Below, in pieces: positions 9,026-17,869 of a stretch of DNA of 64,000 nt. Within the stretch, counting starts at the first letter, position 1. Every line of letters starts with the position of its first letter. The DNA lies in NCBI RefSeq assembly GCF_001258055.1, contig NZ_CVRM01000032.1, positions 1 through 64,000 on the forward strand. The letters are read 5' to 3'. The notes under the pieces are model-generated. The model was not told the origin of the DNA. It saw only the letters and a program-made list of their open reading frames with translations, and ran no database searches. The stretch is from Phaeobacter italicus. GTDB lineage: Bacteria; Pseudomonadota; Alphaproteobacteria; Rhodobacterales; Rhodobacteraceae. The translations under genes were made by a program, and so were the position numbers.

Positions 9026-10287
9026 CCAACACCCCCAAGTTCACAACACTCGGTTGTCGGCTGAACGCCTATGAAACCGAAGCCATGAAGGAGCTGAGCC
9101 AGCAGGCTGGGCTTCAGAATGCGGTCGTGGTGAACACCTGCGCCGTCACCGCGGAGGCTGTGCGCAAGGCCCGCCAGGAGATTCGCAAGCTGCGCCGTGA
9201 AAACCCGGATGCGCCAATCATCGTCACCGGCTGCGCGGCTCAGACCGAACCGGAAACCTTTGCCGCGATGGAAGAGGTCACACAGGTCATCGGCAACACC
9301 GAGAAAATGCAGCCAAAGACCTGGCAGCAGATCGCCAAGGGCCCGGATTTCATTGGCACAACGGAAAAGGTGCAGGTGGATGACATCATGTCGGTCACCG
9401 AAACCGCGGGCCATCTGATTGATGGCTTCGGCACCCGCAGCCGCGCCTATGTGCAGGTCCAGAACGGTTGCGATCACCGCTGCACCTTCTGCATCATCCC
9501 CTATGGTCGGGGCAATTCCCGGTCTGTCCCCGCAGGCGTGGTGGTCGATCAGATCAAGCGCCTGGTGGACAAGGGGTTCAACGAGGTGGTGCTCACCGGT
9601 GTTGATCTCACGTCCTGGGGCGCAGACCTTCCCGCCACGCCAAAGCTGGGCGATCTGGTGATGCGCATCCTGAAACTGGTCCCGGATCTGCCACGCCTGC
9701 GGATCTCATCGATTGATTCGATCGAGGTGGATGAGAACCTGATGCAGGCCATCGCCACCGAATCTCGTCTCATGCCGCATCTGCATCTGTCACTGCAGCA
9801 TGGCGACGACCTGATTCTGAAACGCATGGCCCGCCGCCACCTGCGCGACGATGCCATCCGCTTTACGGAAGAGGCCTCGCGCCTGCGCCCTGATATGACC
9901 TATGGGGCCGATATCATTGCAGGGTTCCCCACCGAAACCGACGCGCATTTTGAGAACTCGCTCAAATTGGTGAAGGACTGCAATCTCACCTGGCTGCACG
10001 TCTTCCCTTACTCCAAACGCGAAGGCACCCCAGCGGCCCGCATTCCCAATCAGGTCAATGGCACCGTGATCAAGGACCGCGCCGCCCGGCTGCGGGCCGC
10101 AGGTGATGCGCAGGTGCAGGCCCATCTCGCCGCCCAGGTCGGGCGGACCCATCACATCCTGATGGAAAACCCCCATATGGGTCGCACGGAACAGTTTTCC
10201 GAGGTGACCTTTGCCACACCCCAGATCGAGGGGCAGATCGTCACCGCAACGCCCACTGGCATTCAGGGCGCCCAGCTGACAGTCTAG
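9022..10287 (+). CDS. mtaB: tRNA (t6A37)-C2 methylthiotransferase MtaB
   Basis: A radical-SAM enzyme that makes ms2t6A at position 37 of tRNAs reading ANN codons. The 421-residue protein has the UPF0004 cysteines Cys12 (LGCRLN), Cys40 (NTCAVT) and Cys71 (TGCAAQ), which bind the auxiliary 4Fe-4S cluster. The radical-SAM triad is Cys150, Cys154 and Cys157 (NGCDHRCTFCIIPYGRG). The short LGCRLN form favours MtaB over MiaB or RimO. The GTG start at 9022 lies inside the stop of dapF, giving a 4-bp overlap. A C-terminal TRAM-like region follows residue about 350. Confidence 0.93.
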   Translation: MTNTPKFTTLGCRLNAYETEAMKELSQQAGLQNAVVVNTCAVTAEAVRKARQEIRKLRRENPDAPIIVTGCAAQTEPETFAAMEEVTQVIGNTEKMQPKTWQQIAKGPDFIGTTEKVQVDDIMSVTETAGHLIDGFGTRSRAYVQVQNGCDHRCTFCIIPYGRGNSRSVPAGVVVDQIKRLVDKGFNEVVLTGVDLTSWGADLPATPKLGDLVMRILKLVPDLPRLRISSIDSIEVDENLMQAIATESRLMPHLHLSLQHGDDLILKRMARRHLRDDAIRFTEEASRLRPDMTYGADIIAGFPTETDAHFENSLKLVKDCNLTWLHVFPYSKREGTPAARIPNQVNGTVIKDRAARLRAAGDAQVQAHLAAQVGRTHHILMENPHMGRTEQFSEVTFATPQIEGQIVTATPTGIQGAQLTV

Positions 10288-10333
10288 ACCGGGATCCAGC
10301 ACCACAAAGCAGGACAGGAAAGGGGCCCCAAGC

Positions 10334-10855
10334 ATGGCGCGCATTCTCTTCCTCCACGGCCCGTCCAGCAGCGGCAAATCCACGTTGGCGGCTGCCATAC
10401 GTGCAAAGTCGGCAACACCCTTCCTGCACCTCTCGATCGACCATCTGCGCGACAGCGGCGCTTGGCGTCCTGACGCCTATGCCGACTGGCCTGCCGCGCG
10501 ACCTGCTTTCTTTGATGGCTTCCATCGCATGCTCGCAGGCTTTGCCGACGCGGGGTGCGATCTGATTGTGGAGCATATTCTCGACACCGTCGGCTGGCAT
10601 ACCCAGTTGCAGACGCTCTTTGCCCCGCATGACGTGCTTTTTGTCGGCCTTACACCCTCCCTCGCTGCGCTCACGCAGCGCGAGGCAGCACGGGGAAACA
10701 GGCCCATCGGCAGCGCCGCACGGGATGCGGCCCATGTTCATGACGGATTGCACTACGACCTGACGTTTGACGGCAGCACCCCGGTCGAGGACATGGCGCA
10801 GCTGCTCCTGACCCATCTGGACGGGCCCAGGCCTCGCTCCCGGTTCTTCAGCTGA
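10334..10855 (+). CDS. Chloramphenicol phosphotransferase-like P-loop kinase
   Basis: A 173-residue P-loop protein with Walker A GPSSSGKST at residues 9-17 and an acidic HLSIDHLRD near 32-40. VEHILDTVGW and EAARGNRPIGSA match the layout of chloramphenicol 3-O-phosphotransferase-like proteins. The founding enzyme of Streptomyces venezuelae inactivates chloramphenicol, but most proteobacterial relatives are uncharacterised small-molecule kinases, so resistance should not be assumed. It starts at an ATG after GGAAAGGGG, 46 bp downstream of mtaB. Confidence 0.75.
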   Translation: MARILFLHGPSSSGKSTLAAAIRAKSATPFLHLSIDHLRDSGAWRPDAYADWPAARPAFFDGFHRMLAGFADAGCDLIVEHILDTVGWHTQLQTLFAPHDVLFVGLTPSLAALTQREAARGNRPIGSAARDAAHVHDGLHYDLTFDGSTPVEDMAQLLLTHLDGPRPRSRFFS

Positions 10856-10944
10856 TCCCCCACAGCAACTGCCACCTCCGGCCCGGCGGGTCCCGGCTGT
10901 CCACCTGCCCCCACACTTGGTACGGCGTCACCCCCCGGGGGCGT

Positions 10945-10973
10945 TTTCATCTTTCCGCAAATACTCCGGGGTG
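10945..10973 (-). repeat. Dispersed intergenic repeat, divergent copy
   Basis: Read on the minus strand, CACCCCGGAGTATTTGCGG followed by AAAGATGAAA matches the general form of the elements at 27163, 35765 and 35927 (GC-rich start, GGxGTATTT or GGATATTT core, purine-rich GAAGA tail). It lies beyond the petC terminator. It is the least similar of the four copies. Confidence 0.4.
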
Positions 10974-11015
10974 AATGCCCGCAAGGGCAGAGGGGCAGCG
11001 CCCCTTCTGTCAGCG

Positions 11016-11052
11016 GCAAAAAGAAACCCCCGCAAAGGTCATTTGCGGGGGT
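11016..11052 (-). terminator. Rho-independent terminator of petABC
   Basis: Inverted repeat ACCCCCGCAAA (11026-11036) and TTTGCGGGGGT (11042-11052) with a five-base loop. On the minus strand it is followed by TTTCTTTTTG. It lies 28 bp after the petC stop. Confidence 0.88.
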
Positions 11053-11079
11053 GTCGATCTTGTCGGAAGGAAAACCGAC

Positions 11080-11871
11080 TTAGCTGGTTTTCTTGCCTTT
11101 GTGCGGTGCCCACAGACGCTTGTTGGTCAGATAAAGCAGAACCGACAGAACCGTCAGGAACAGAACACCCACGAAACCGGCCTGCTTGCGCGCCATCATC
11201 TTGGGTTCAGCCGTCCACATCAGGAAGGCCGACACGTCCTTGGACAGGCTCTCCAGATCGTTCGGTGCGCCGTCGATGAATTCGACCTGCTCATCCGACA
11301 GCGGCGGTGCCATAGAGATCCAGCCACCGGGGAAGGCAGTGTTCTCATAGAAGGTGGTGCCAGCTTCTTCCTTGGTTTCGCCAGTGTAGCCCGCCAGCAG
11401 CGACGCGATGTATTCTGCGCCACCCATGCCTTTGAACATCTGGTTCAGACCCAGGCCGTAAGGACCGTGGAAGCCCGCGCGGGCCTTTGCCATCAGAGAC
11501 AGGTCAGGTGCGCCAGCGTTGTTGTTTTCCGGGAAGTGGTCGGTCGGGATCGCAGGGCGATCTTCGTCCAGTTCCGGATCATAAACGCTGAAGTTGTCAG
11601 CCGCGTAGGCGCGGACCTGATCTGCAGGCAGATTCGGGCCACCTTCATCAGACAGAGTGCGGATCGGCACCTGCTTCAGACCGTGACATGCTGCGCAGAC
11701 CTCGGTGTAGATCTGCAGGCCGCGCTGCAGCTGGTTGGTGTCGTAGGTGCCGAACGGACCCTCAAAAGAGAAGTCGTAGTCTTCGACATGGCCTGCCCCG
11801 CCTGCCGCAAAAGATGCGGCAGGAACGAGCGCCAGAGCGAAGGCGGCACCGGTTGCAAGTTTTTTCAACAT
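11080..11871 (-). CDS. petC: Cytochrome c1 of the bc1 complex
   Basis: The membrane-anchored c-type haem subunit of ubiquinol:cytochrome c oxidoreductase, passing electrons from the Rieske protein to cytochrome c. The 263-residue precursor has a signal peptide ([20 protein letters not shown]) and haem motif CAACH (Cys59, Cys62, His63). The [16 protein letters not shown] region should hold the axial Met. One C-terminal membrane helix ([18 protein letters not shown]) precedes a basic tail. I chose the ATG at 11871 because it follows GAGAAGGACAG and starts the signal peptide; the frame can only be extended upstream from a TTG. Third gene of petABC, 18 bp after petB. Confidence 0.95.
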   Translation of the reverse strand: MLKKLATGAAFALALVPAASFAAGGAGHVEDYDFSFEGPFGTYDTNQLQRGLQIYTEVCAACHGLKQVPIRTLSDEGGPNLPADQVRAYAADNFSVYDPELDEDRPAIPTDHFPENNNAGAPDLSLMAKARAGFHGPYGLGLNQMFKGMGGAEYIASLLAGYTGETKEEAGTTFYENTAFPGGWISMAPPLSDEQVEFIDGAPNDLESLSKDVSAFLMWTAEPKMMARKQAGFVGVLFLTVLSVLLYLTNKRLWAPHKGKKTS

Positions 11872-11889
11872 GGTTGCTGTCCTTCTCAA

Positions 11890-13224
11890 TTACTCAGCAG
11901 GAGTGGCGTCGCCGCCAGCAGACTTGCCGTAGTGTGCATCGAAATCTGCTTCGATGGTTTCCGGCGTCGCAATCGGCTTCTCGATCACACCCAAGAGCGG
12001 CAGGATCACCAGGAAGTAAGCGAACCAGTAGGCCGATGCGATCAGCGAGAAGGAGGCATAGGGCTCTTCCGCAGGCATCGCACCCAGCCACATCAGGGCA
12101 AAGAAGTCGATGACCAGCAGCAGGAACCACCACTTGAACTGCGGACGGTAACGGCCAGAACGCACGCGGCTGGTGTCCAGCCAAGGTGCCAGTGCCATCA
12201 CAGCAATCGCGCCGAACATCGCCAGAACACCAAAGAACTTGGCGTCGATGATGCCACCGGTCACGAAGGACGCGATCTGCACAACCCAGACTTCAGAAGT
12301 GAAGGCACGCAGGATCGCGTAGAACGGCAGGAAGTACCATTCCGGAACGATGTGCGCAGGGGTCTGCAGCGGGTTGGCTTCGATATAGTTATCCGGGTGG
12401 CCCAGGTAGTTCGGCATGAAACCGACGATGGCCCAGAAGATAACCAGAACAACGGCCAGACCCAGGAAATCCTTGATCACGAAGTACGGCCAGAACGGCA
12501 GAGTATCTTTTGCCGCGTCTTCCTTGGAGGTGCGACGCACTTCAACACCGGTCGGGTTGTTGTTGCCAGTGGTGTGGAACGCCCAGATGTGAACGATCAC
12601 GAGGCCAGCAATCACGAACGGCAGCAGATAGTGCAGCGAGAAGAAGCGGTTCAGGGTCGCGTTGTCCACGGCCGGACCGCCAAGAAGCAGGGTCTGGATC
12701 GGCTCACCGATGAACGGAATCGCGCCAAACAGGCCGGTGATAACGGTTGCACCCCAGAAGGACATCTGACCCCAGGGCAGAACGTAACCCATAAAGGCGG
12801 TGCCCATCATCATCAGATAGATCAGCATGCCGATGATCCATGTGATCTCGCGCGGGGCCTTGTAGGAGCCGTAGTACAGACCACGGAAGATGTGGATGTA
12901 GACCGCGATAAAGAACAGCGAGGCGCCGTTGGCGTGCAGATAGCGGATCATATAGCCGCCATTCACGTTGCGCATGATGTGCTCAACAGAGGCAAAAGCC
13001 AGATCCACATGCGGGGTGTAGTGCATCACCAGGATGATACCGGTGACGATTTGCAGGGCCAGACAGAAGGCCAGAACGATACCCCAGATCCACAACCAGT
13101 TCAGGTTCTTGGGCGTGGGGATCATGATTGTGTCGTAGATCAGGCCGACGATGGGCAGACGGCTGTGAAGCCACTTCTCGCCACCGGTTTTCGGCTCGTA
13201 ATGATCGTGCGGAATGCCGGACAT
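11890..13224 (-). CDS. petB: Cytochrome b of the bc1 complex
   Basis: The 444-residue integral membrane subunit holding haems bL and bH and both quinone sites. Eight membrane helices are expected. Visible family elements are [20 protein letters not shown] (first haem ligands), [17 protein letters not shown], the second pair of histidines in [11 protein letters not shown] and [11 protein letters not shown], and the Qo-site signature [13 protein letters not shown]. Like other proteobacterial cytochrome b it is a full-length, unsplit form. The ATG at 13224 follows GGGAGG. Confidence 0.97.
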   Translation of the reverse strand: MSGIPHDHYEPKTGGEKWLHSRLPIVGLIYDTIMIPTPKNLNWLWIWGIVLAFCLALQIVTGIILVMHYTPHVDLAFASVEHIMRNVNGGYMIRYLHANGASLFFIAVYIHIFRGLYYGSYKAPREITWIIGMLIYLMMMGTAFMGYVLPWGQMSFWGATVITGLFGAIPFIGEPIQTLLLGGPAVDNATLNRFFSLHYLLPFVIAGLVIVHIWAFHTTGNNNPTGVEVRRTSKEDAAKDTLPFWPYFVIKDFLGLAVVLVIFWAIVGFMPNYLGHPDNYIEANPLQTPAHIVPEWYFLPFYAILRAFTSEVWVVQIASFVTGGIIDAKFFGVLAMFGAIAVMALAPWLDTSRVRSGRYRPQFKWWFLLLVIDFFALMWLGAMPAEEPYASFSLIASAYWFAYFLVILPLLGVIEKPIATPETIEADFDAHYGKSAGGDATPAE

Positions 13225-13235
13225 GTGTGCCTCCC

Positions 13236-13796
13236 TTATCCCAGTTGGATGGTCGTTGCGTCAATGAACTCCGCAGTCGGAACCGGGAGGTTCTCGGGCG
13301 CGGGGCCTTTGCGGATACGACCAGCGGTGTCGTAGTGCGAACCGTGGCAGGGGCAGAACCAGCCATTGAACTCGCCTGCACCATCACCGAGCGGCACACA
13401 GCCGAGGTGGGTACACACACCCATCATGACCAGCCATTCACCGGCGTCATCAAGGGTGCGGTTTTCGTCAGATGCATCCAGACCCGGCTTGTTCGCGTTG
13501 CGGTCCAGCTGATCGGGCAGTTCTGCCAGATCGACAGCACGCGCTTCGTCGATTTCTTCTTGGGTACGACGGCGAATGAACACCGGCTTGCCAAGGAACA
13601 TGACAGAGATCTGGGTCCCGACTTCCACGCCGCTCACGTCCACGATGATCGAGGACAGAGCCTGAACGTCAGCCGAGGGGTTCATCTGGTTGACCAGGGG
13701 CCAAATAGCGGCACCCGCAGTCACTGCCCCGGCGCCAGCAGTGGCGTAGTAGAGGAAATCTCTCCGGGTTCCTTCGTTGTCTTCTGCGTGGGACAC
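13236..13796 (-). CDS. petA: Rieske iron-sulfur protein of the bc1 complex
   Basis: The 186-residue subunit oxidises quinol at the Qo site. An N-terminal twin-arginine signal-anchor is seen ([20 protein letters not shown]). The 2Fe-2S ligands are Cys128 and His130 (CTHLGC) and Cys148 and His151 (CPCHGSH), with Cys133 and Cys150 positioned for the usual disulfide. The GTG start at 13796 is preceded by GGAG at a suitable distance. First gene of petABC. The candidate regulators petP and petR lie 12 kb away rather than next to the operon. Confidence 0.96.
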   Translation of the reverse strand: MSHAEDNEGTRRDFLYYATAGAGAVTAGAAIWPLVNQMNPSADVQALSSIIVDVSGVEVGTQISVMFLGKPVFIRRRTQEEIDEARAVDLAELPDQLDRNANKPGLDASDENRTLDDAGEWLVMMGVCTHLGCVPLGDGAGEFNGWFCPCHGSHYDTAGRIRKGPAPENLPVPTAEFIDATTIQLG

Positions 13797-14118
13797 GAGG
13801 TTTTCTCCAATTCCAGCGCCCGTTTAGGGCAAACATGCGCATTCACTGCGCTCAAGACACAGTGACTCATCGCGGGTATCTAACGGGGAGAAGGGCTTTC
13901 GTCCAGCGGTCATAGACGCGCAGATGGACGCAGCCTCAAGTAATTGCATGGAACTGTTGCAAACTGGATCACATATTTGCAGCGATCCGGCCCATTTCAA
14001 GGGACGCGGGGGGCAAGATCTTTGCCTGCCCCACCATTTCAGGCGCGAATCGTCCTGTCACGTGGCCTGTTGCGGGATGGCGACAGCCACGCCACCCCGA
14101 TCCGGATGAACAGCTCGC
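13797..14118. other. Intergenic region upstream of petABC
   Basis: A 322-bp gap between the petA start and the stop of the SDR gene, both on the minus strand. It must contain the petABC promoter and the 3' end of the SDR transcript. I see no protein-like frame and no clear -35/-10 pair. GGGGGCAA (14009-14016) and TTGCCTGCCCC further on could form an imperfect hairpin behind the SDR gene. Confidence 0.35.
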
Positions 14119-14826
14119 TCAGAGCTCGACACGCACCTCATGCATCCACAGTTTTGGCGGGCGCGACAGCATGAAAACAACAACATCCGCCAGATCATCC
14201 GGCTCGGTAAAGATGTGGTTGGGCACGTCTTCGTCTGCCTTGGCGAACATGCCGGTGTTGGTGCCGCTCTGATAAAGCCCCGCAACCCGGACACCGGTTT
14301 CGGCCTCATCCACCTTCAGCACATCGGTAAAGCCCCGCACGCCGTATTTGGTGGCAGAATAAACCGACTGCCCCGCCTGCGCCACAACACCCGATTTCGA
14401 CGCAACATTCAGGATCGCGGCCTCTTCCTGCTGCCGCAGAACCGGTAGCACATGGCGGGTCAGCTGCATCAGAGCGGTCAGATTGGTCTGTACCGTCGCC
14501 ACCAGCATGTCGGCATCAATGCTGTCCAGCGGACCCGCCTTGTGCCAGATGCCCGCATTGTTGATCAGGATATCCATGCCGCCAAAATCATCCAGCATCG
14601 CCGCAGCGGCCTGTTCGATTGCCGCCGCATCGGTCAGATCCGCCGCATAGGCCCGTGCCTCTGCGGCACCGCGCGCCTTGCACTCGGCCACCACCGCATC
14701 CAGACGCGCCTGATTGCGCCCCACAATCGCGATGGCGCAGCCCTGATCTGCCAGTTTCAGGCAGATGTGGCGCCCGATACCATCGCTGCCACCGGTCACA
14801 ATGACCCGCTTTCCTGTCAAATTCAT
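14119..14826 (-). CDS. SDR-family NAD(P)-dependent oxidoreductase
   Basis: A classical 235-residue short-chain dehydrogenase/reductase. The cofactor motif is TGGSDGIG (residues about 11-18), then NNAG at about 89-92, Ser in ILNVASKSG and the YSATK active-site pair (Tyr and Lys) near 156-160. AAKGAG-type AAGGAG precedes the ATG at 14826; the frame continues upstream over 160 codons into the FMN riboswitch region on the other strand and is not coding there. Substrate unknown. No adjacent pathway genes. Confidence 0.85.
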   Translation of the reverse strand: MNLTGKRVIVTGGSDGIGRHICLKLADQGCAIAIVGRNQARLDAVVAECKARGAAEARAYAADLTDAAAIEQAAAAMLDDFGGMDILINNAGIWHKAGPLDSIDADMLVATVQTNLTALMQLTRHVLPVLRQQEEAAILNVASKSGVVAQAGQSVYSATKYGVRGFTDVLKVDEAETGVRVAGLYQSGTNTGMFAKADEDVPNHIFTEPDDLADVVVFMLSRPPKLWMHEVRVEL

Positions 14827-14925
14827 CGCTGTCTCCTTTTCCGCAGACCATGCAGTCGGGCCCGCTGTCTTTCTGTCGCCGCGACACTCTTGATCTTGCG
14901 GGCGCAAATTGGCAATGCTCACCCT

Positions 14926-15067
14926 GTTCTCAGGGCGGGGCGGAATTCCCCACCGGCGGTAAGCGGGCCAGTCCCGCAAGCCCGCGAGCGGCTTCCATGT
15001 ATTTGGAAGTGTCAGCAGATCTGGTGCAACTCCAGAGCCGACGGTCATAGTCCGGATGGAAGAGAAC
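14926..15067 (+). promoter_or_regulatory. FMN riboswitch (RFN element)
   Basis: The conserved RFN blocks are all present. GTTCTCAGGGCGGGG opens the element and pairs through its first bases with GAGAAC at 15062-15067. CCCCACCGGCGGTAA, AGCCCGCGAGCG, the long stretch ending CTGGTGCAACTCCAGAGCCG, and GGTCATAGTCCGGATG follow in order. It lies 84 bp before the ribH start, so it should lower ribH expression when FMN is abundant. Two copies of GGGTGACGTGT (15083-15093 and 15118-15128) and the palindrome-like ATCACTCGTGAT lie between it and the gene and may form the expression platform. Confidence 0.96.
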
Positions 15068-15151
15068 GTGTGACAGGGCCACGGGTGACGTGTGCCCTTA
15101 TCACTCGTGATCGCCTTGGGTGACGTGTCAAACCTATAGGAGTTATCGATC

Positions 15152-15589
15152 ATGACACACACCCGTTTCGCGTTTATCAGAGACCGCTGGCATGCGGACA
15201 TCGTGGATCGCGCGCTGGATGGTTTCCAGGAGCTGATCCCGGCTGAGCAAATCGACGTGTTCGACGTTCCCGGTGCATTTGAAATGCCCTTGCTCGCCAA
15301 AGAGCTGGCCAAGACCGGCAAATACTCGGCCATCGCCTGTGCCGCCTTTGTGGTGGACGGCGGGATCTATCGCCACGATTTCGTCGCGCAGGCCGTCGTG
15401 GATGGCCTGATGCAAGCCGGGATGGAAACCAACGTGCCGGTCCTGTCCGTGTCCCTGACACCGCACCATTATCAGGAAACCGATCACCACAACGCCATCT
15501 ACCGCGCGCATTTCGTCGACAAGGGACGTGAAGCCGCAAACGCTGCGCTGATGATCACCAAAACCCGCCAAGAGGCGCTCGGCGTTTAG
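15152..15589 (+). CDS. ribH: 6,7-dimethyl-8-ribityllumazine synthase, RibH2-like
   Basis: Condenses 5-amino-6-ribitylamino-uracil with 3,4-dihydroxy-2-butanone 4-phosphate, the penultimate step of riboflavin synthesis. The 145-residue product carries VPGAFEMPLLAKELAKTGKY, CAAFVVDGGIYRHDFVAQAV and VSLTPHHY. The wording (GGIYRHDFV in place of the usual GATxHxDxV) resembles the RibH2 type of Brucella and Mesorhizobium, a decamer. It stands alone behind an FMN riboswitch, outside a rib operon. AGGAG precedes the ATG. Length is normal. Confidence 0.92.
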   Translation: MTHTRFAFIRDRWHADIVDRALDGFQELIPAEQIDVFDVPGAFEMPLLAKELAKTGKYSAIACAAFVVDGGIYRHDFVAQAVVDGLMQAGMETNVPVLSVSLTPHHYQETDHHNAIYRAHFVDKGREAANAALMITKTRQEALGV

Positions 15590-15609
15590 GCCCCTTCCGG
15601 GGCGAAGGC

Positions 15610-16302
15610 CTATCCCAGATAGGCCTTCAACGCAGGCGGCGGATTGTCCAGCAAATCAGCCGTCGGCATAGGCGGATGCGCAGTGCCATCCGCCACCAAG
15701 ACCACCTGATCCGCAATCCGACGCGCATCTGCGGGATCATGGCTGACCATCAGGACAGTGGCCCCGGTTTCCTCTGCCAGCTCTGCCACAAGATCCAGCA
15801 TCTCGACCTTGAGAGCAGGCCCCAGCGCCGCGAAAGGCTCGTCCAGCAGCAGCAGATCGCGCCCCTGCACCAGCACTCGCCCCAGCGCCACGCGGCTTTG
15901 CTGACCCCCGGACAGGGCGGCCGGCTTGCGCTCTTCCATACCCCGAAGGCCGACCCGGGCGATTGCCGCGCGCACCCTGTCCTGTTCCTCGCGGCTCAGC
16001 CTGAGGTTCGGGCGGATCCCCAGCCCCACGTTCTGCGCCACGCTCAGATGTGGGAACAGGTTGCCATCCTGAAACAGCATCGCAATCGGGCGCTGCCCCG
16101 GTGCCACGTTCGTCAGCTCCTGCGCTTTCCAGCTGAGCTTGCCTTCGGAGATCGGAACAAACCCGGCAATCGCTTCGATCAGTGTGGTTTTCCCGGCACC
16201 GGACGGGCCGATCACCGCGATCCGGCGACCTGCGTCGATCTCCAGATCAGCAGCAAGGCGAAAGCTGCCATTTTCCAACAGACAGCGATCAAGTTTCAGC
16301 AT
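15610..16302 (-). CDS. thiQ: Thiamine ABC transporter, ATP-binding protein
   Basis: The 230-residue ATPase powers thiamine or thiamine-phosphate uptake. Walker A is GPSGAGKTT (about 34-42), the Q-loop lies in AMLFQDGNLFPHLSV, the signature is LSGGQQSRVALGR, Walker B is LLLLDEPF and the switch His is in MVSHDPADA. The ATG at 16302 was chosen because it begins a normal ABC N-terminus (LKLDRCLLENGSF); it overlaps thiP by 14 bp. Identity as ThiQ follows from synteny thiB-thiP-thiQ under a TPP riboswitch. Confidence 0.93.
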   Translation of the reverse strand: MLKLDRCLLENGSFRLAADLEIDAGRRIAVIGPSGAGKTTLIEAIAGFVPISEGKLSWKAQELTNVAPGQRPIAMLFQDGNLFPHLSVAQNVGLGIRPNLRLSREEQDRVRAAIARVGLRGMEERKPAALSGGQQSRVALGRVLVQGRDLLLLDEPFAALGPALKVEMLDLVAELAEETGATVLMVSHDPADARRIADQVVLVADGTAHPPMPTADLLDNPPPALKAYLG

Positions 16303-17869
16303 GTCGGCGACCTCCCCGGTCGAGAATGTAGAACGCCCCCATCGACAGGCACAAAAGCAACAGCGCCCCACCCGATGCTGCCTCCATCCGGTAGGCCCCC
16401 ATCAGGCGATAGACCTGCAGGGGCAGCGTCGCGGTTTCGCTGTCCGCAAAAAGCGCGATAACCCCGAGATCCCCCATCGACAACGCAGCCGCCAACCCGG
16501 CGGCAAACCCGATCTGAGGCCGCATCCGTGGCAGCAGAACCCGACGGATAAAATCCCACCCCCGCACATCCAGCGAGAGCGACAGGCGCCCGTATCGTGA
16601 CAGGATTTCGCGGGTGCGCGGCACCAATATGCGCAGCGCGAAGGGCAACGACATCAGCGCGTTGACAAGGGCCGTGACCGGCAGCGCCAGCGCAAAGGGG
16701 TCTGCAATGGGATAGATCACAACAAACAGGCCAGTACCGATCACCAGCGGTGACACCGCCAACCCAAGGAGGCCGGCCATCTCGACCAGCGCACCACCTC
16801 CGCGGGCAGAGCCCAGCGCCACGGCCACCGCCATCGGCAGCGCCATCATCACCAGCACCCCGGTGCTGACTGCTGAAATCACGACAGAGTTTGCAGCCGC
16901 TGACCAGATTGCCGCCGCTGACCGCCCCCCCATCGCCGCCAGCCCCGGCACGCCGGCCAAGACAATCGCGCTTAGCGGCAGGATCAGGAACAAGGCTGCG
17001 GCACAGATCCAAAGGCTGTCCCAAAGACGCGCCGCAGGGGTTTGCCCATCCCAGCGCCGCAACGAACGGTCCAATCCGGTGCCAAAGCCTTCGCCGGTTG
17101 CGACCCGCAGCGCGACAATGGCCGCCGCCCCCGTCAGCACCAGCTGCACCCCCGACAAAAGCGCCGCGCGCCCCAGATCGAAATCAAATCGAAACGCCTG
17201 ATAGATTGCCAGTTCAATAGTGGTGGCACGGGGTCCGCCCCCCAGTGTCAGCGCCACCGCAAAGCTCGACAGGCAGATGGCAAAGACAACCGCCAGCGCG
17301 CCGGGCACCACCTGCCGCAGCATCGGCGCTTCCAGCAGGCGCCACATGGCGCGCGGATCCGCATTGATCTGCGCCGCCAGACGAAACCGTTCTGCTGGGA
17401 TCTCCTGCCAGCCCTGCAAAATCAGACGGGTGGCCAGCGGCAAGTTGAAAAACACATGCGCCAGCACGACCCCGTGCAGGCCATAGATCTGGATCGGTTC
17501 AAAACCGAATACCGCCAACGCATCGCTCAGCCAGCCAGAGCGGCCAAAAACTGCGAGAATACCAAGGATCGCCACGATCACCGGCAGGATGAAGGGTGCA
17601 CCCATCAAGGCAATCAGAAAACGCCGGCCCGGAAATCGCCGTCGCGCAAGGGCCCGGGCAACCGGGACGGCCAGCGCAACGCTCACACCGGCAGAGAGGA
17701 TCGCCTGCACAACCGTAAAGCGGATTGCAGCCCAGTCGGCAGGGCCGATGCCCCGCCCCACCTCGGCGCGCCAGACCACAGCGGCCAGCGCCCCAAGGAT
17801 AAGCGCCGCCACACATGCGGCGACGCCCAAACCCCAGCGGGATCTTAGCGGCTGAGCGCGCTCAGCCAT
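16289..17869 (-). CDS. thiP: Thiamine ABC transporter, permease protein
   Basis: A 526-residue permease with two fused binding-protein-dependent transport domains. The EAA-like loops are near residues 160-190 (GWQEIPAERFRLAAQINAD) and 425-450 (RTREILSRYGRLSLSLDVRG). About twelve membrane helices are predicted from the hydrophobic pattern. Size and fusion are typical of ThiP. The gene overlaps thiB by 25 bp upstream and thiQ by 14 bp downstream, indicating a tightly coupled operon. Confidence 0.93.
   Translation of the reverse strand: MAERAQPLRSRWGLGVAACVAALILGALAAVVWRAEVGRGIGPADWAAIRFTVVQAILSAGVSVALAVPVARALARRRFPGRRFLIALMGAPFILPVIVAILGILAVFGRSGWLSDALAVFGFEPIQIYGLHGVVLAHVFFNLPLATRLILQGWQEIPAERFRLAAQINADPRAMWRLLEAPMLRQVVPGALAVVFAICLSSFAVALTLGGGPRATTIELAIYQAFRFDFDLGRAALLSGVQLVLTGAAAIVALRVATGEGFGTGLDRSLRRWDGQTPAARLWDSLWICAAALFLILPLSAIVLAGVPGLAAMGGRSAAAIWSAAANSVVISAVSTGVLVMMALPMAVAVALGSARGGGALVEMAGLLGLAVSPLVIGTGLFVVIYPIADPFALALPVTALVNALMSLPFALRILVPRTREILSRYGRLSLSLDVRGWDFIRRVLLPRMRPQIGFAAGLAAALSMGDLGVIALFADSETATLPLQVYRLMGAYRMEAASGGALLLLCLSMGAFYILDRGGRRHAET

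Noticed and set aside
10975-13335. A 786-codon open frame opposite petC and petB.
   Set aside because: Antisense shadow of two unmistakable bc1 genes; composition rich in Arg, Gln and His as usual for such shadows.
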